A stretch of DNA of 64,000 bases from the NCBI GenBank assembly GCA_963715045.1, contig CAVQRC010000021.1:1-64000 (forward strand), read 5' to 3'. Under the pieces are notes generated by a model, which saw nothing but the letters and a program-made list of their open reading frames with translations, ran no database searches and was not told where the DNA came from. Shown piece by piece: positions 1 to 8,444 of this stretch; positions within the stretch are counted from its first letter, which is position 1, and the number at the start of each line of letters is the position of its first letter. Origin of the DNA: CAVQRC01 sp963715045 (GTDB lineage: Bacteria; Planctomycetota; Planctomycetia; Pirellulales; Lacipirellulaceae). A program made the translations under genes and the position numbers.

Positions 1-1774
1 TTCGCGGGATCCTTCCTGTTGCAGATAGGCCACGCCCAGTCGGAATTCCTCGGGTGTCGGCGGCCGACCGAACAGCAACCGGTAAGCCAACCTGACGCAT
101 TCCGCGTCGTCTGCGGTCGCTGCCCTCAGTCGCCGAGCCAAAGCCTCGGCCCGATCGACCATGAACGGGCTGTTCATCAGGAACAGAAACTGCTGGGGGA
201 CGATACTCGTGGGCCGCTTGGCGATCGTGGCCCGCATGAGCGGAAAGTCGAACAGGCGAAGTAATTCGTCCGACGCGAACTGGTCGCCGTTGCGGCTGAC
301 TTTCAAGTACAGCGTACGTCGCCGGCTGTTCGTATCGTCGGAGGCCGGCCCACCCTGGGCGGCATCCAGTTCACCCGTCACGGTCAGCAGGGTATCTCGC
401 CAGCTCTCGGCGTCGAGCCGTCGTGGAGCCATCCGCCAAAGCAGACGGTTGTCGCCATCGCACTGAAATGCTGCGGCATCGAATTGGCTGCTCATCTGAT
501 AGGCGGCCGACGCAATGATCGTGCGGTGCAGTTCTTTCAGGGACCAGCCATGAGCCATCAAGCGGGTCGCCAGCCAGTCGAGCAAGCGGGGATGGGTTGG
601 CTGCTCACCGAGCGTGCCGAAATTGCTCGGCGTGCGGACAAGGGCCTGGCCGAAGTGGTGCATCCAGACGCGATTGACGATGACCCGCGCGGTGAGTGGG
701 TTCGCGGGACTGGCAACGGCCTCGGCGAGTTCCCGCCGCCCGCTGCCGCGGCCGTACTGGGGAGGATCCGCTCCAGCCAGGATCCTCAGAAATCGGCGGG
801 GCGCGACTTCGCCCGGCTTGCGGAGGTCGCCCCGCACCGCGACCGGCATGTCGTCGCTGCCCTTTTCGGCCAGCACGTGCGCCCCGGCCTTCTTCTGCTC
901 ATCGGCAATCTTGCCATCCCACTCGCCGCCCAGATGCGTGTTGTTGAACACGCCCGCGAGCGAATAGTAGTCCAGCGTCGGAATCGGATCGAACTTGTGG
1001 TCGTGGCAACGGGCGCAGGAGACGGTCAGGCCGAGAAAACCACGCGATAACGTATCGACGCGGTCGTCGAGCGTTTCGCCTTTGCTTTTCGCGATCCCAT
1101 CCGGATCACCGCCGTCGGTGATGTACATCGGCCCCAACGCGAAGAACCCCGTGGCGACCGCCGCATCCGGACCGGCAATCAGATCTCCGGCAATTTGCAG
1201 CATGATGAACTGGTCGTACGGCAGATCGAGGTTCAGCGCCTCGATCACCCAATCGCGGTACCGCCAGGCGTGGGGCAGCGGATTGCTTCCCGAATCGAAA
1301 TCACAGTAGCGGGCGACGTCCAGCCAGTGCCTTCCCCATCGCTCCCCGTAAGCCGGTGAAGCGAGCAGACGATCGACAAGCTTGTCCACCGCGAGTTGGC
1401 GGTCAACGCCGGCCGCATCGACAAAGGCATCGACGTCGTGCGGCTGGGGAGGGAGACCCACCAGGTCGTAATAAATTCGCCGGACGAGGATCCGCGGATC
1501 GGCGGGTGGTGCTGGCTGCAATTTGGCCTCTTCCAGGCGCGCGAGCAGGAACCGATCGATTGCATTCTGGGGCCAGCCATGGTCGGTCACTTCGGGCGGA
1601 CGAACGGGCTGGATGGGACGGAAGGCCCAATGTTCCTGGCGGAGTCGTTGCCATCGGAAAACCTCACTCCGATCAGCCCCACCTTCGTCGCTCTGGGCTG
1701 TGCGCGGGGAAGACTGAGAACGAGAACGAGGCGGCCGCCAGCGCGAGAACCCGCAACGCCGCGGCCGAAGTCAT
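1..1774 (-). CDS. DUF1549/DUF1553 planctomycete protein, partial and frameshifted
   Basis: Exported planctomycete-specific protein of unknown function; its C-terminus lies beyond the window. The main frame shows DUF1549 landmarks (IYYDLVGLPP, YGERWGRHWLDVARY, the haem-like CARCHDHKFDP) and then DUF1553 (NPLTARVIVNRVWMHHFGQ). That frame is closed by two stops just upstream and has no good start. An ATG at 1774 in the neighbouring frame encodes a signal peptide (MTSAAALRVLALAAASFSFS) that joins the main frame if one base is dropped near 1690. I therefore take 1774 as the start and the break as a one-base insertion. The homologue at 8445 is followed by a DUF1501 gene; here the partner, if any, is outside the window. 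The family call is secure; the frameshift may be a sequencing error. Confidence 0.85.
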
Positions 1775-2310
1775 CGGAGGGTCGAACAGTTGTTTCAGGT
1801 GCGGCGGTTTCATGTCCGATTCGGGGCTGTTGCAGACAACTGGACGATCTCAACGATAAGGAACTGGCCCGGATCCCGTCAATGTTGCATGTCGTGAGGA
1901 CGTTGCGTGTCGGTCTCGCTTACTCTGGGAAGATTCGCAACCGCTGCAGGAGCCACGCCTGCGGTAAGTTCGCGTGGCGGTACTTTGCCAACAGCATTGA
2001 GCATCGCAAGCCGCGCGAAGAGACGCTGTAATCCGGGTATTCGATTTGCCCTGCCGCTGGCGGGTGGTGTACATTCCAACGCAGTCGCCCGGCAGATCGG
2101 TTGGTCGCTCTCGATCACACGAGCCGCCGCGTAAATCGTCCGTCACGCAGCGGCGTTTCGAAGACGCGTATCATGCGGCCGGCTTTCCGACGGCGACCGG
2201 CCAACAGCCACCTCGCCCCAACAATGTGATCGTGCTGGTCGACGACATATGTACGGATATCTGAATCGACTGAAACAACAACAACAGCAGCAGCGAGAGC
2301 AGGAGCAGCG
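1775..2310. other. intergenic region, no gene recognised
   Basis: About 535 bases between the divergent DUF1549/1553 gene and the DUF1559 gene. Short open frames exist on both strands but none resembles a protein or has a convincing ribosome site. The last 50 bases before 2311 are a purine/CA-rich run of CAACAA and CAGCAG units. Promoters for both flanking genes must lie here, but I cannot pick them out with confidence. Confidence 0.5.
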
Positions 2311-3459
2311 ATGACCGGTCCGTCACGCGTTATCAAGATCCTGGGATCGGCCCGCCGAGCCGGGTTCACGCTCGTGGAGTTGCTCGTGGTAATCGCGATT
2401 ATCGGGATACTCGTGTCGTTGCTGCTGCCAGCCGTGCAGGCGGCCCGCGAGGCAGCCCGCAAATCCCAGTGCGTCAATCGCCTCAAGCAGATCGGCCTGG
2501 GGATGCAGAATTTCCATAGTGCCCAGGACCGCCTGCCGCACGGTGGCTACACCGACGAACCGCCGGTCGGAAAAGCGCTGGTGAGTGCCTGGGGGAGCGC
2601 GTGGACCGTGTTCATTCTGCCCTATGTGGAAGAGACCGCACTCCACGACCAGATGGTGTTCGGCTTGACCGGCCCCGGCGGCACTCCCATCTCCGATAGT
2701 TCGCAGGGTTCGGGCTGGCTCGCTCCGTACAACTATGCCGTGGCCGGCGATCAACGTGTGACCATCTACCAGTGCCCGTCGTCGCTGATGACGACGCGGA
2801 CCACCGCGGGCAATCCCATCTGGGACGGTCCGCTGCCGCAGATGTCGGCGGGGATCATGACGAATCACTACGCGGGCATCTCGGGATTCGGCCTCCGTCA
2901 GACCGGGCAGCAGGAGCTCGACCTGGTCGGTTTCAACGAAGTCCGCAAAGTACCGTCGGCCAGCTTCGGGGTCTCCAGCGGCGGTGGGCTGTTATTCGCC
3001 GGCGGCAGTACGTCCTTCGCCAAGGTGAGCGACGGCACGAGCCATACGATGCTCGTCAGCGAGCAGAACGATATGCTGTTCGCCCGCGACGGAAGAGAAC
3101 TGCCGATCGGGACGGGCATTCCCTACGGCTGGCTGCTGGGTGCGTCCAAGAGCAGCCCTCCGACCCTGGAAGACAGTTATGATTGGCGGGCTCATCAGTG
3201 CACGACGGTTCGCTATACCATCAATCAGAAGACCGGGTGGCCCTACCGGGAGGAATTCGGCCAGGCCAGCTCGGAGAGCAGCGTCAACGGGGTCGGCGTG
3301 ATCGGCTCGAATATCCCCCTCAACTCGGCCCACCCGGGCGGCGTTAATACGCTGTTTGCCGATGGGTCGGTGCGTTTTCAACAAGAGAGTATCGCCTTAC
3401 CAGCGTTGGCCAGGCTCGTCACCCGAGATGATGGCCTCCCGGTATCCGAGGGCGACTGA
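2311..3459 (+). CDS. DUF1559 pseudopilin-like protein
   Basis: A 382-residue protein of the large planctomycete DUF1559 family. The N-terminus has a type IV prepilin/pseudopilin processing and membrane segment (GFTLVELLVVIAIIGILVSL, residues ~18-37), followed by the usual AVQAAREAARKSQC stretch and, near the C-terminus, the H-x9-DG signature (HPGGVNTLFADGSV). The segment implies cleavage by a prepilin peptidase and display at the cytoplasmic membrane or in a pseudopilus. The role of the large periplasmic domain is unknown. The gene is followed after 81 bases by a small lipoprotein, a pairing often seen for this family and repeated here at 25837-27096. The start ATG is the only one ahead of the leader. 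Confidence 0.93.
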   Translation: MTGPSRVIKILGSARRAGFTLVELLVVIAIIGILVSLLLPAVQAAREAARKSQCVNRLKQIGLGMQNFHSAQDRLPHGGYTDEPPVGKALVSAWGSAWTVFILPYVEETALHDQMVFGLTGPGGTPISDSSQGSGWLAPYNYAVAGDQRVTIYQCPSSLMTTRTTAGNPIWDGPLPQMSAGIMTNHYAGISGFGLRQTGQQELDLVGFNEVRKVPSASFGVSSGGGLLFAGGSTSFAKVSDGTSHTMLVSEQNDMLFARDGRELPIGTGIPYGWLLGASKSSPPTLEDSYDWRAHQCTTVRYTINQKTGWPYREEFGQASSESSVNGVGVIGSNIPLNSAHPGGVNTLFADGSVRFQQESIALPALARLVTRDDGLPVSEGD

Positions 3460-3484
3460 GAACCCAACCCAAAGCCTAAATGGT

Positions 3485-3540
3485 CGTGTCCCACGGCCGG
3501 GGAATTCGGTGGCTGAAGCCAATTTCAGGATCGGCTCTCA
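3485..3540 (+). repeat. dispersed 81-bp-family repeat, copy A
   Basis: Begins CGTGTCCCACGGCCGGGGAA and ends GGATCGGCTCT directly against the lipoprotein start codon at 3541. The same sequence recurs at 8010-8171 (two tandem copies, opposite orientation), 13141-13199 (diverged) and 37612-37688. The element supplies the leader of the downstream gene, including whatever serves as its ribosome site. Confidence 0.8.
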
Positions 3541-3945
3541 ATGACCATGCGGAATCTTACGATGGGCTTGTTAATTTCGATCTGCATCTCGGTGTCGGCC
3601 GGGTGCGACCGCGGTCCGGAAACAGCGATCGTATCGGGCACGGTCACGCTCGATGGTACGCCGCTGGACGACGCGGTGATCGAGTTCGACGCGGGCGATG
3701 GCAGCCCGCCGGAAGCGATTGAGATTGCGGCGGGAAAGTTCACCGGGAGCGTGCTCGTGGGTCGCAAGACGGTCCGTCTGTTCGCGATGCGTCCTACGAA
3801 GCCCGACCCACGCCGACCACCGACCGATCTGGTTGCACCGTTCGAAAACGTACTGCCGGATCGCTACGGACACGACAGTACATTCACCGTCGACGTTTCT
3901 GGCGACAACGCCGCGGATCTCAAGTACGACCTCGAGTCGAAGTAA
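3541..3945 (+). CDS. small lipoprotein with carboxypeptidase-regulatory-like domain
   Basis: A 134-residue putative lipoprotein. The N-terminal segment LLISICISVSAGC (ending near residue 22) is a signal sequence with a lipobox (S-A-G-C). The remainder starts with SGTVTLDGTPLDDAVIEF, the typical opening of carboxypeptidase-regulatory-like/transthyretin-like beta-sandwich lipoproteins that planctomycetes encode in large numbers beside DUF1559 genes. No enzymatic residues are expected; a structural or binding role at the membrane is inferred. The start codon abuts repeat copy A, and a second in-frame ATG two codons in (3547) is an alternative start. Probably co-transcribed with the DUF1559 gene upstream. 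Confidence 0.8.
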   Translation: MTMRNLTMGLLISICISVSAGCDRGPETAIVSGTVTLDGTPLDDAVIEFDAGDGSPPEAIEIAAGKFTGSVLVGRKTVRLFAMRPTKPDPRRPPTDLVAPFENVLPDRYGHDSTFTVDVSGDNAADLKYDLESK

Positions 3946-3947
3946 CA

Positions 3948-4050
3948 CCGTGGGTCACTGTTGCCAAGAGTGACCGAACTGCAGACGAACTCTCCCTGCG
4001 GGAGCCCCCACGGCGGCGAAGGCCTCTCTGAGTGACGTGTCACTCGGCGA
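3948..4050 (+). repeat. direct repeat R2, left copy
   Basis: About 103 bases starting CCGTGGGTCACTGTTGCCAA and ending GTGTCACTCGGCGA; it recurs with substitutions and a few indels at 5125-5227. The two copies bracket the aspartic-protease gene pair. Shorter pieces of the same sequence occur near 5267-5285 and at 63228-63258. Confidence 0.8.
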
Positions 4051-4219
4051 AATAACGGATCCGGGTGATGGCCGAGTGTGGAGACGGCAAGAGCAGATCA
4101 AGGCATAGCAAACCCTCTGCATCGGCCCTGTTCATCGGCCCTGTTCACCGGCTCTGTTCAGCCGGCGCGGTTGCAAACTCGACGTCGTTCTCCGCGGTGG
4201 CTGGTTCCGCTCGTTGAAG

Positions 4220-4582
4220 TTAGTTGAGTTCGATGGTCTTCGATTGGTAGTCAATCACTAATCGGTGTCCGTCCGGCAGCAACGTGCCCAGAAGAGGAAA
4301 TTCGCTTTCGTTCGCTACGACTTGCGTCTCGTATGTCGAGCCAAACCAATCTACGAAACAAGCGTACGTCTCCAATTCCACCAGGTGACCATCGGCCAGG
4401 ATCGCTTCTGCCGACGATTCTTTCTGCAAGCCGATTTCTTCGATCTGGCTTTTCGGAATGACCAATCCGCCGTTGAAGGCCGTATCGATCCAAATCGCTA
4501 TCTCACGACGATCTCCACCGTTCGTCGCAGACACAGCCACGCGCACGATCGCTCGGAGTTGCTCGTCCACAAATCCATTCAC
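4220..4582 (-). CDS. clan AA (retropepsin-like) aspartic protease
   Basis: A 120-residue protein resembling the single-domain bacterial clan AA aspartic proteases. The presumed active-site segment is IWIDTAFNGGLVIPKSQIEE, where the usual D-T-G has become D-T-A. A flap-like ILADGHLVELETYACFVDW follows, and a C-terminal LLGTLLPDGHRLVIDYQSKT matches the family's second signature. It would act as a dimer on an unknown cytoplasmic substrate. The start overlaps the stop of the upstream 83-residue gene by four bases (ATGA), so the two form an operon. This pairing recurs in bacteria with many toxin-antitoxin-like modules, but no toxin function is shown here. The A-for-G change may lower activity. Confidence 0.75.
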   Translation of the reverse strand: MNGFVDEQLRAIVRVAVSATNGGDRREIAIWIDTAFNGGLVIPKSQIEEIGLQKESSAEAILADGHLVELETYACFVDWFGSTYETQVVANESEFPLLGTLLPDGHRLVIDYQSKTIELN

Positions 4583-4830
4583 AGCTGCAATACTCCGATG
4601 TGAAAGGCGGCGCGATGCCCAATCCTGATGGTGTGTGACAGGCGAGACGGATGCTTGGCCCGGGCGGCTTTCACGGCCTCGTCAAACGTGTCACCCAAAA
4701 AGAAATCACCAGATTCTGGCTCGATCGCAACAAACCGATCCATGTGATTGGATTCCAATTCGTCCTTCAGTTTATCGGCATAGATGTTCTTAGCCCGATC
4801 GATTACCGACTTAGTTTCGGCTGATACCAC
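4579..4830 (-). CDS. small conserved protein paired with the aspartic protease
   Basis: An 83-residue protein whose core (RFVAIEPESGDFFLGDTFDE, then HTIRIGHRAAFHIG) recurs, by recall, immediately upstream of clan AA aspartic protease genes in planctomycetes and cyanobacteria. The N-terminal 30 residues are charged and probably helical. It lacks a signal peptide and membrane segments. Function unknown; the translational overlap with the protease gene suggests a partner, substrate or regulator. Both genes sit between the two R2 repeats, so the pair may have moved as a unit. Confidence 0.75.
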   Translation of the reverse strand: MVSAETKSVIDRAKNIYADKLKDELESNHMDRFVAIEPESGDFFLGDTFDEAVKAARAKHPSRLSHTIRIGHRAAFHIGVLQL

Positions 4831-5622
4831 GGCGCTGATGCTCCTTTACGGGTTTTCGTTCCACCATCAGTTATACATTCTTGTTTGAAGCGTTGCGTCA
4901 GACATAGGTCCGCGTGCAAGGGCGCGGCGAACCAATCCTGACGGCGAAAGGATCGCCCCCGATGGCAGCCGAACTCAGCTACCCCCTCGAGTCGAATTGG
5001 CGATCGTGGGCCGCACTCGCCAAGTGTGCCAGAACAACCGCCATCGCACCGCCGGAAGACGCACGAAGCCAACTACCGCCATCGATCCAAGCCAAGCTCT
5101 ACCGCAGTCTTAAGTGCCGTGTCACTGTGGGTCAATCTTGCCAAGAGCGACCGAACTGCAGACGACCCCTCCCTGCGGAAGCCTCCACGGCGGCGAAGGC
5201 CTCTCTGAGTGCCGTGTCACTCGGCGAGTGACACCCACTGCGAAGCCCCCCTTGGTGCCGGGTCACCGTGAGTCACTGTTGCCCATGCTTACACTCCCGA
5301 GTTCCCCGCACAGCGCGAGAATGTCTCGAACGGACGAGGGATGGGCGTCACCTCGGCGACACTCATCGAGGAAGGAGCGATCGCCCGGATTCACGTCCCT
5401 ACGACCCACCCTGCCCGTGGATCTCGCGGTCAGCCGACCTCGTGTCACAACCGCTCCCGCCCTTACGAGCGATACAGGCGTCAGCGAAACCGGCCGATTC
5501 TTGCGTTTTCGCAACATGCTCGGTTCACAAAACACAACATGGCCTACGTTTGCCCAGAGTTCGTTTTCCGACCGGGTCGAGTTGCCACCGGCAAGTGAAT
5601 CGACGTTCTGGAGCACCGTGAC
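4831..5622. other. intergenic region with repeat R2
   Basis: About 790 bases between the protease pair and the exopolysaccharide gene. It holds the right copy of R2 (5125-5227) and a partial third copy near 5267-5285. Open frames of up to 170 codons exist, but their translations are arginine/serine-rich without family resemblance and overlap the repeat, so I do not call them genes. Confidence 0.6.
5125..5227 (+). repeat. direct repeat R2, right copy
   Basis: Second copy of the element at 3948-4050, same orientation, 1.18 kb away. Shared landmarks are CCAAGAGYGACCGAACTGCA and CGGCGGCGAAGGCCTCTCTG. The copies differ by scattered substitutions and a few single-base indels. Confidence 0.8.
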
Positions 5623-8016
5623 GTGAACTTTCAACTTCCCCAGGTAAATTCCATCGACGACGACCTGCTGGCGCCCATGCGCGGCGGCTACGCAATGCTG
5701 TGGCGGAGAAAGCCGCTGATTCTAGCTTGCGTCTTTGTCGGGCTGCTGGGCGGCTACATCCACCTGTGGCAGCAGCCCCGGGTCTACCGCTCGACGGCCC
5801 AGGTCCTGGTCGTCAAGGGACATCCTAAAGCGGCTGTCACCGACCTGTTCGATGCCGATCCTTACGTGGCCGCCCAGGCGAGTCTCGTCAAGAGCCCGCT
5901 CATCGTGCGTCGAGCATTGAACCGCGAAGCGTTGCCGATCGACTGGGTCACCGAGGGTGACCCGGCCATCGCAATCATCAACGGACTCACCGCCGAAGTC
6001 GACCATCAATTGCTGACGCTCTCGTTTTGCTGCACTGATCCCGCTGCGTGTCGCACCATCCTCACGGCGATCATCCGCAGCTATGAGTCGTACCTGAATG
6101 ACGCCCTTCTCGGCACCAGTGAGAAGACGTTCCAGCACATGACCCGCAAGGCGGAGCAGTTGAAACAAGAATTGCAGGCCGACCGCGAGAGGCTGCAGGC
6201 GTTGCAGCGGACCATTCCGTTCGCCACCGACGACGGAGATGGTCGACAACTTCTTCAGCAGCGGGTCTTGGCGATCGAGAACAAGCGCGTGGCCAACGAA
6301 GTACGCCGCGCCGAAGTCGAGGCCCAGTTGCAACTTAGAGACGCAGCCCTGTCAGAGATCTCCCCGGGGGCGGGTCCGCCGCCGGTTGCCGCGAATCCGG
6401 AATTCTCCCACGACTTGACCAGCGAGCTGCTGCAACTTCAACTCGGTCTGGCGCGGGGCAGGATTGCCGAGATGATCGACGAGAACAGGCAGCTCAGAGA
6501 GTTCGGTGAACGCCAACCGGCCATCGCGCGAAACTCGCGGAGAATCGAGTCGGCGCAAGCGACGCTTCAGAAACTCGAGTCGCGGGCAGCGGCCGCAACG
6601 ACGCAGTACGAAATCGAGAAGTTGCGACACGAGCTGCTGCAGCTCGAACGGGCTGACGCAACCATGGCGGAATTGATCGCCCGAAAACGTCCGGGGACCC
6701 AGGCACCGACCGCCGCCGAAATCGAAACACAAGAACTGCACGCCGAGTGCGTTCGGAAGGAGAAGGTCCTCAACAACCTGACCGAAAGGCTGCAGCGGTA
6801 CAGCCTCGAAAAGGATCTCGCGCCCTATCTCGTGAAGGTGCTTACTCCGGCCGCAGTGGGCCAGTCGGTTCCGTCCAGTGTTTCTCGGATTCTGCTCGCC
6901 GGTTGCGTGTTGGGAGCCGTCCTGGGGCTCGTCCTGGCACACGGGGCTGAATTGACAGATAACAAGATTCGCTCGCCGGATGAAATTCGCAGCCGACTCG
7001 GCGTACCCGTGATTGGTGAGATTCCTTATCACGGAGAAACCTGGGAGGGCGAGACAGGAGCCAATCGCCAACCGCTCCTGCTAGCCCCGGAGATGTCGCG
7101 TTCCCCGGCCGCAGAAGCGTACCGTGCGATCCGTACGGCCTTGGTGTTCGGCGACCTGGGTGGTCCGCGGAAAGTGGTCCAAATCGCGAGTTCAAGCACG
7201 GGAGCGGGGACCTCGACCGTGGCCGCGAACCTGGCCGTCGCCGTCGCCCGAGTCGGCAAGAAGACGCTGCTGATCGACGCCGACCTGCGAAACGCCTGCC
7301 TGCATGAGCGGTTCGGGGCCGACGGCACGGTCGGAATCGTCGACGTCCTTCGCGGGCAAGTCTCGTGGCAGGAAAGCGTGCAACCGACCGGCGTCGAGAA
7401 TCTCGACTTGATCGCGTGTGGCCCCGAGCCTGCCAACCCCTCGGAACTGTTGAGTTCGCCACAGCTGGCGGACTTGTTGAGGGAAGTCCGAGCCAGCTAC
7501 GACCAGGTGCTGATTGACACGTCCGGGTTACTCGATGTGTCCGATCCCTGCGTCGTCGCGCATCACGTGGATGGGATCATGCTGGTCCTGCGAATTCACA
7601 ACCGAGACCGCTGCGAAGCGGAACGCGTCTGTGAAGCCCTGGGACCTTCGGGCGGATTGCTCCTGGGCGCGGTCGTCACCAATCCGAGTGGCTACCGCCG
7701 ACGATGGTCATCTCCGCCGTTAGCGGCCCAGCGGCTGGATCCCGATCCTTACGTGCCTCAACAGCGTAACGCCGCGGGCGAACCGCTGCGAGCTGAGCCC
7801 GGAGTCGCGAAGCCGATGGGTGTCACGGCGGCGGCGATCGAGGTTCCTGTGGGCGGTGAACCGCACCTGGCAGGCGAAGAGGGCAAACTGGCCGAGCTCG
7901 AAACGCTGCTGCAGAGCATGCGCGCCGATTTGCAAAGTGCGTTGCGGAGTGCAGCGTCCGTCGGCAAGCGGCCCACGGTAGCCAGTCGCCGCCAGCTGCA
8001 GCAGAAATCTTCTTAG
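5623..8016 (+). CDS. Wzc-like polysaccharide chain-length/BY-kinase protein with degenerate P-loop
   Basis: A 797-residue inner-membrane protein for exopolysaccharide export. Residues ~30-50 form the first membrane segment, followed by the Wzz domain, long coiled coils (~165-240 and 300-345) and a second membrane segment (~420-440, LLAGCVLGAVLGLVLAHGAE). Residues ~500-690 form the cytoplasmic BY-kinase domain: Walker A-prime TLLIDADLR and Walker B VLIDTSGLLDVSD are present. The Walker A lysine, however, is replaced: the loop reads SSSTGAGTSTVAANLA where the family has GEGKST. The C-terminus lacks the usual tyrosine cluster. It is therefore probably a structural polymerase/export partner with weak or no kinase activity. 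Start is GTG at 5623. The stop TAG lies within repeat copy B. Confidence 0.88.
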   Translation: MNFQLPQVNSIDDDLLAPMRGGYAMLWRRKPLILACVFVGLLGGYIHLWQQPRVYRSTAQVLVVKGHPKAAVTDLFDADPYVAAQASLVKSPLIVRRALNREALPIDWVTEGDPAIAIINGLTAEVDHQLLTLSFCCTDPAACRTILTAIIRSYESYLNDALLGTSEKTFQHMTRKAEQLKQELQADRERLQALQRTIPFATDDGDGRQLLQQRVLAIENKRVANEVRRAEVEAQLQLRDAALSEISPGAGPPPVAANPEFSHDLTSELLQLQLGLARGRIAEMIDENRQLREFGERQPAIARNSRRIESAQATLQKLESRAAAATTQYEIEKLRHELLQLERADATMAELIARKRPGTQAPTAAEIETQELHAECVRKEKVLNNLTERLQRYSLEKDLAPYLVKVLTPAAVGQSVPSSVSRILLAGCVLGAVLGLVLAHGAELTDNKIRSPDEIRSRLGVPVIGEIPYHGETWEGETGANRQPLLLAPEMSRSPAAEAYRAIRTALVFGDLGGPRKVVQIASSSTGAGTSTVAANLAVAVARVGKKTLLIDADLRNACLHERFGADGTVGIVDVLRGQVSWQESVQPTGVENLDLIACGPEPANPSELLSSPQLADLLREVRASYDQVLIDTSGLLDVSDPCVVAHHVDGIMLVLRIHNRDRCEAERVCEALGPSGGLLLGAVVTNPSGYRRRWSSPPLAAQRLDPDPYVPQQRNAAGEPLRAEPGVAKPMGVTAAAIEVPVGGEPHLAGEEGKLAELETLLQSMRADLQSALRSAASVGKRPTVASRRQLQQKSS

Positions 8017-8171
8017 AGCCGATCCCAAAACTGGTTTCAGCAACCGAAGTTCCCGGCCGTGGGACACGTTCACTCAGGTTCTGGAAGAGGTTCTTAGAGC
8101 CGATCCCAAAACTGGTTTCGGCAACCGAAGTTCCCGGCCGTGGGACACGTTCACTCAGGTTCTGGAAGAGG
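8010..8171 (-). repeat. 81-bp tandem repeat, two copies (family copy B)
   Basis: Two adjacent 81-base units, 8010-8090 and 8091-8171, each beginning TTCTTAGAGCCGATCCCAAA and differing by one base. They are in the opposite orientation to copies at 3485 and 37612. The first unit overlaps the 3' end of the exopolysaccharide gene and provides its TAG stop codon. Bases 8172-8444, up to the next gene, hold nothing I recognise. Confidence 0.9.
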
Positions 8172-8444
8172 TTCTTAGCAGCAGTCTTTCATGACGGCAC
8201 AACAGCGGTCGTGACGGCTTCGCTCCGGAAGTTCAGCAACCGTTGAGTCTCGAGGGCAAACAGCGGATACTATGTCGCGTGCGTCCCGGCCTGGGTGACA
8301 AGGTCCGTAACGTCAAGCAGGTTGGCACGCGAATTTGCGTCCTCCATCCGCCGTCAATGGCCGCGACGCGGTTGCTGGCGGGTTTGCTCTACCAGGTTGC
8401 CTGGTTTCGCGACCCGGCGACTCGCAGGCTGAGGTTTTGGTTTC

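Noticed and set aside
5114..5626. 170-codon plus-strand open frame before the exopolysaccharide gene
   Set aside because: It overlaps repeat R2, the composition is Ser/Arg/Thr-rich without a recognisable domain, and it overlaps the real GTG start region.
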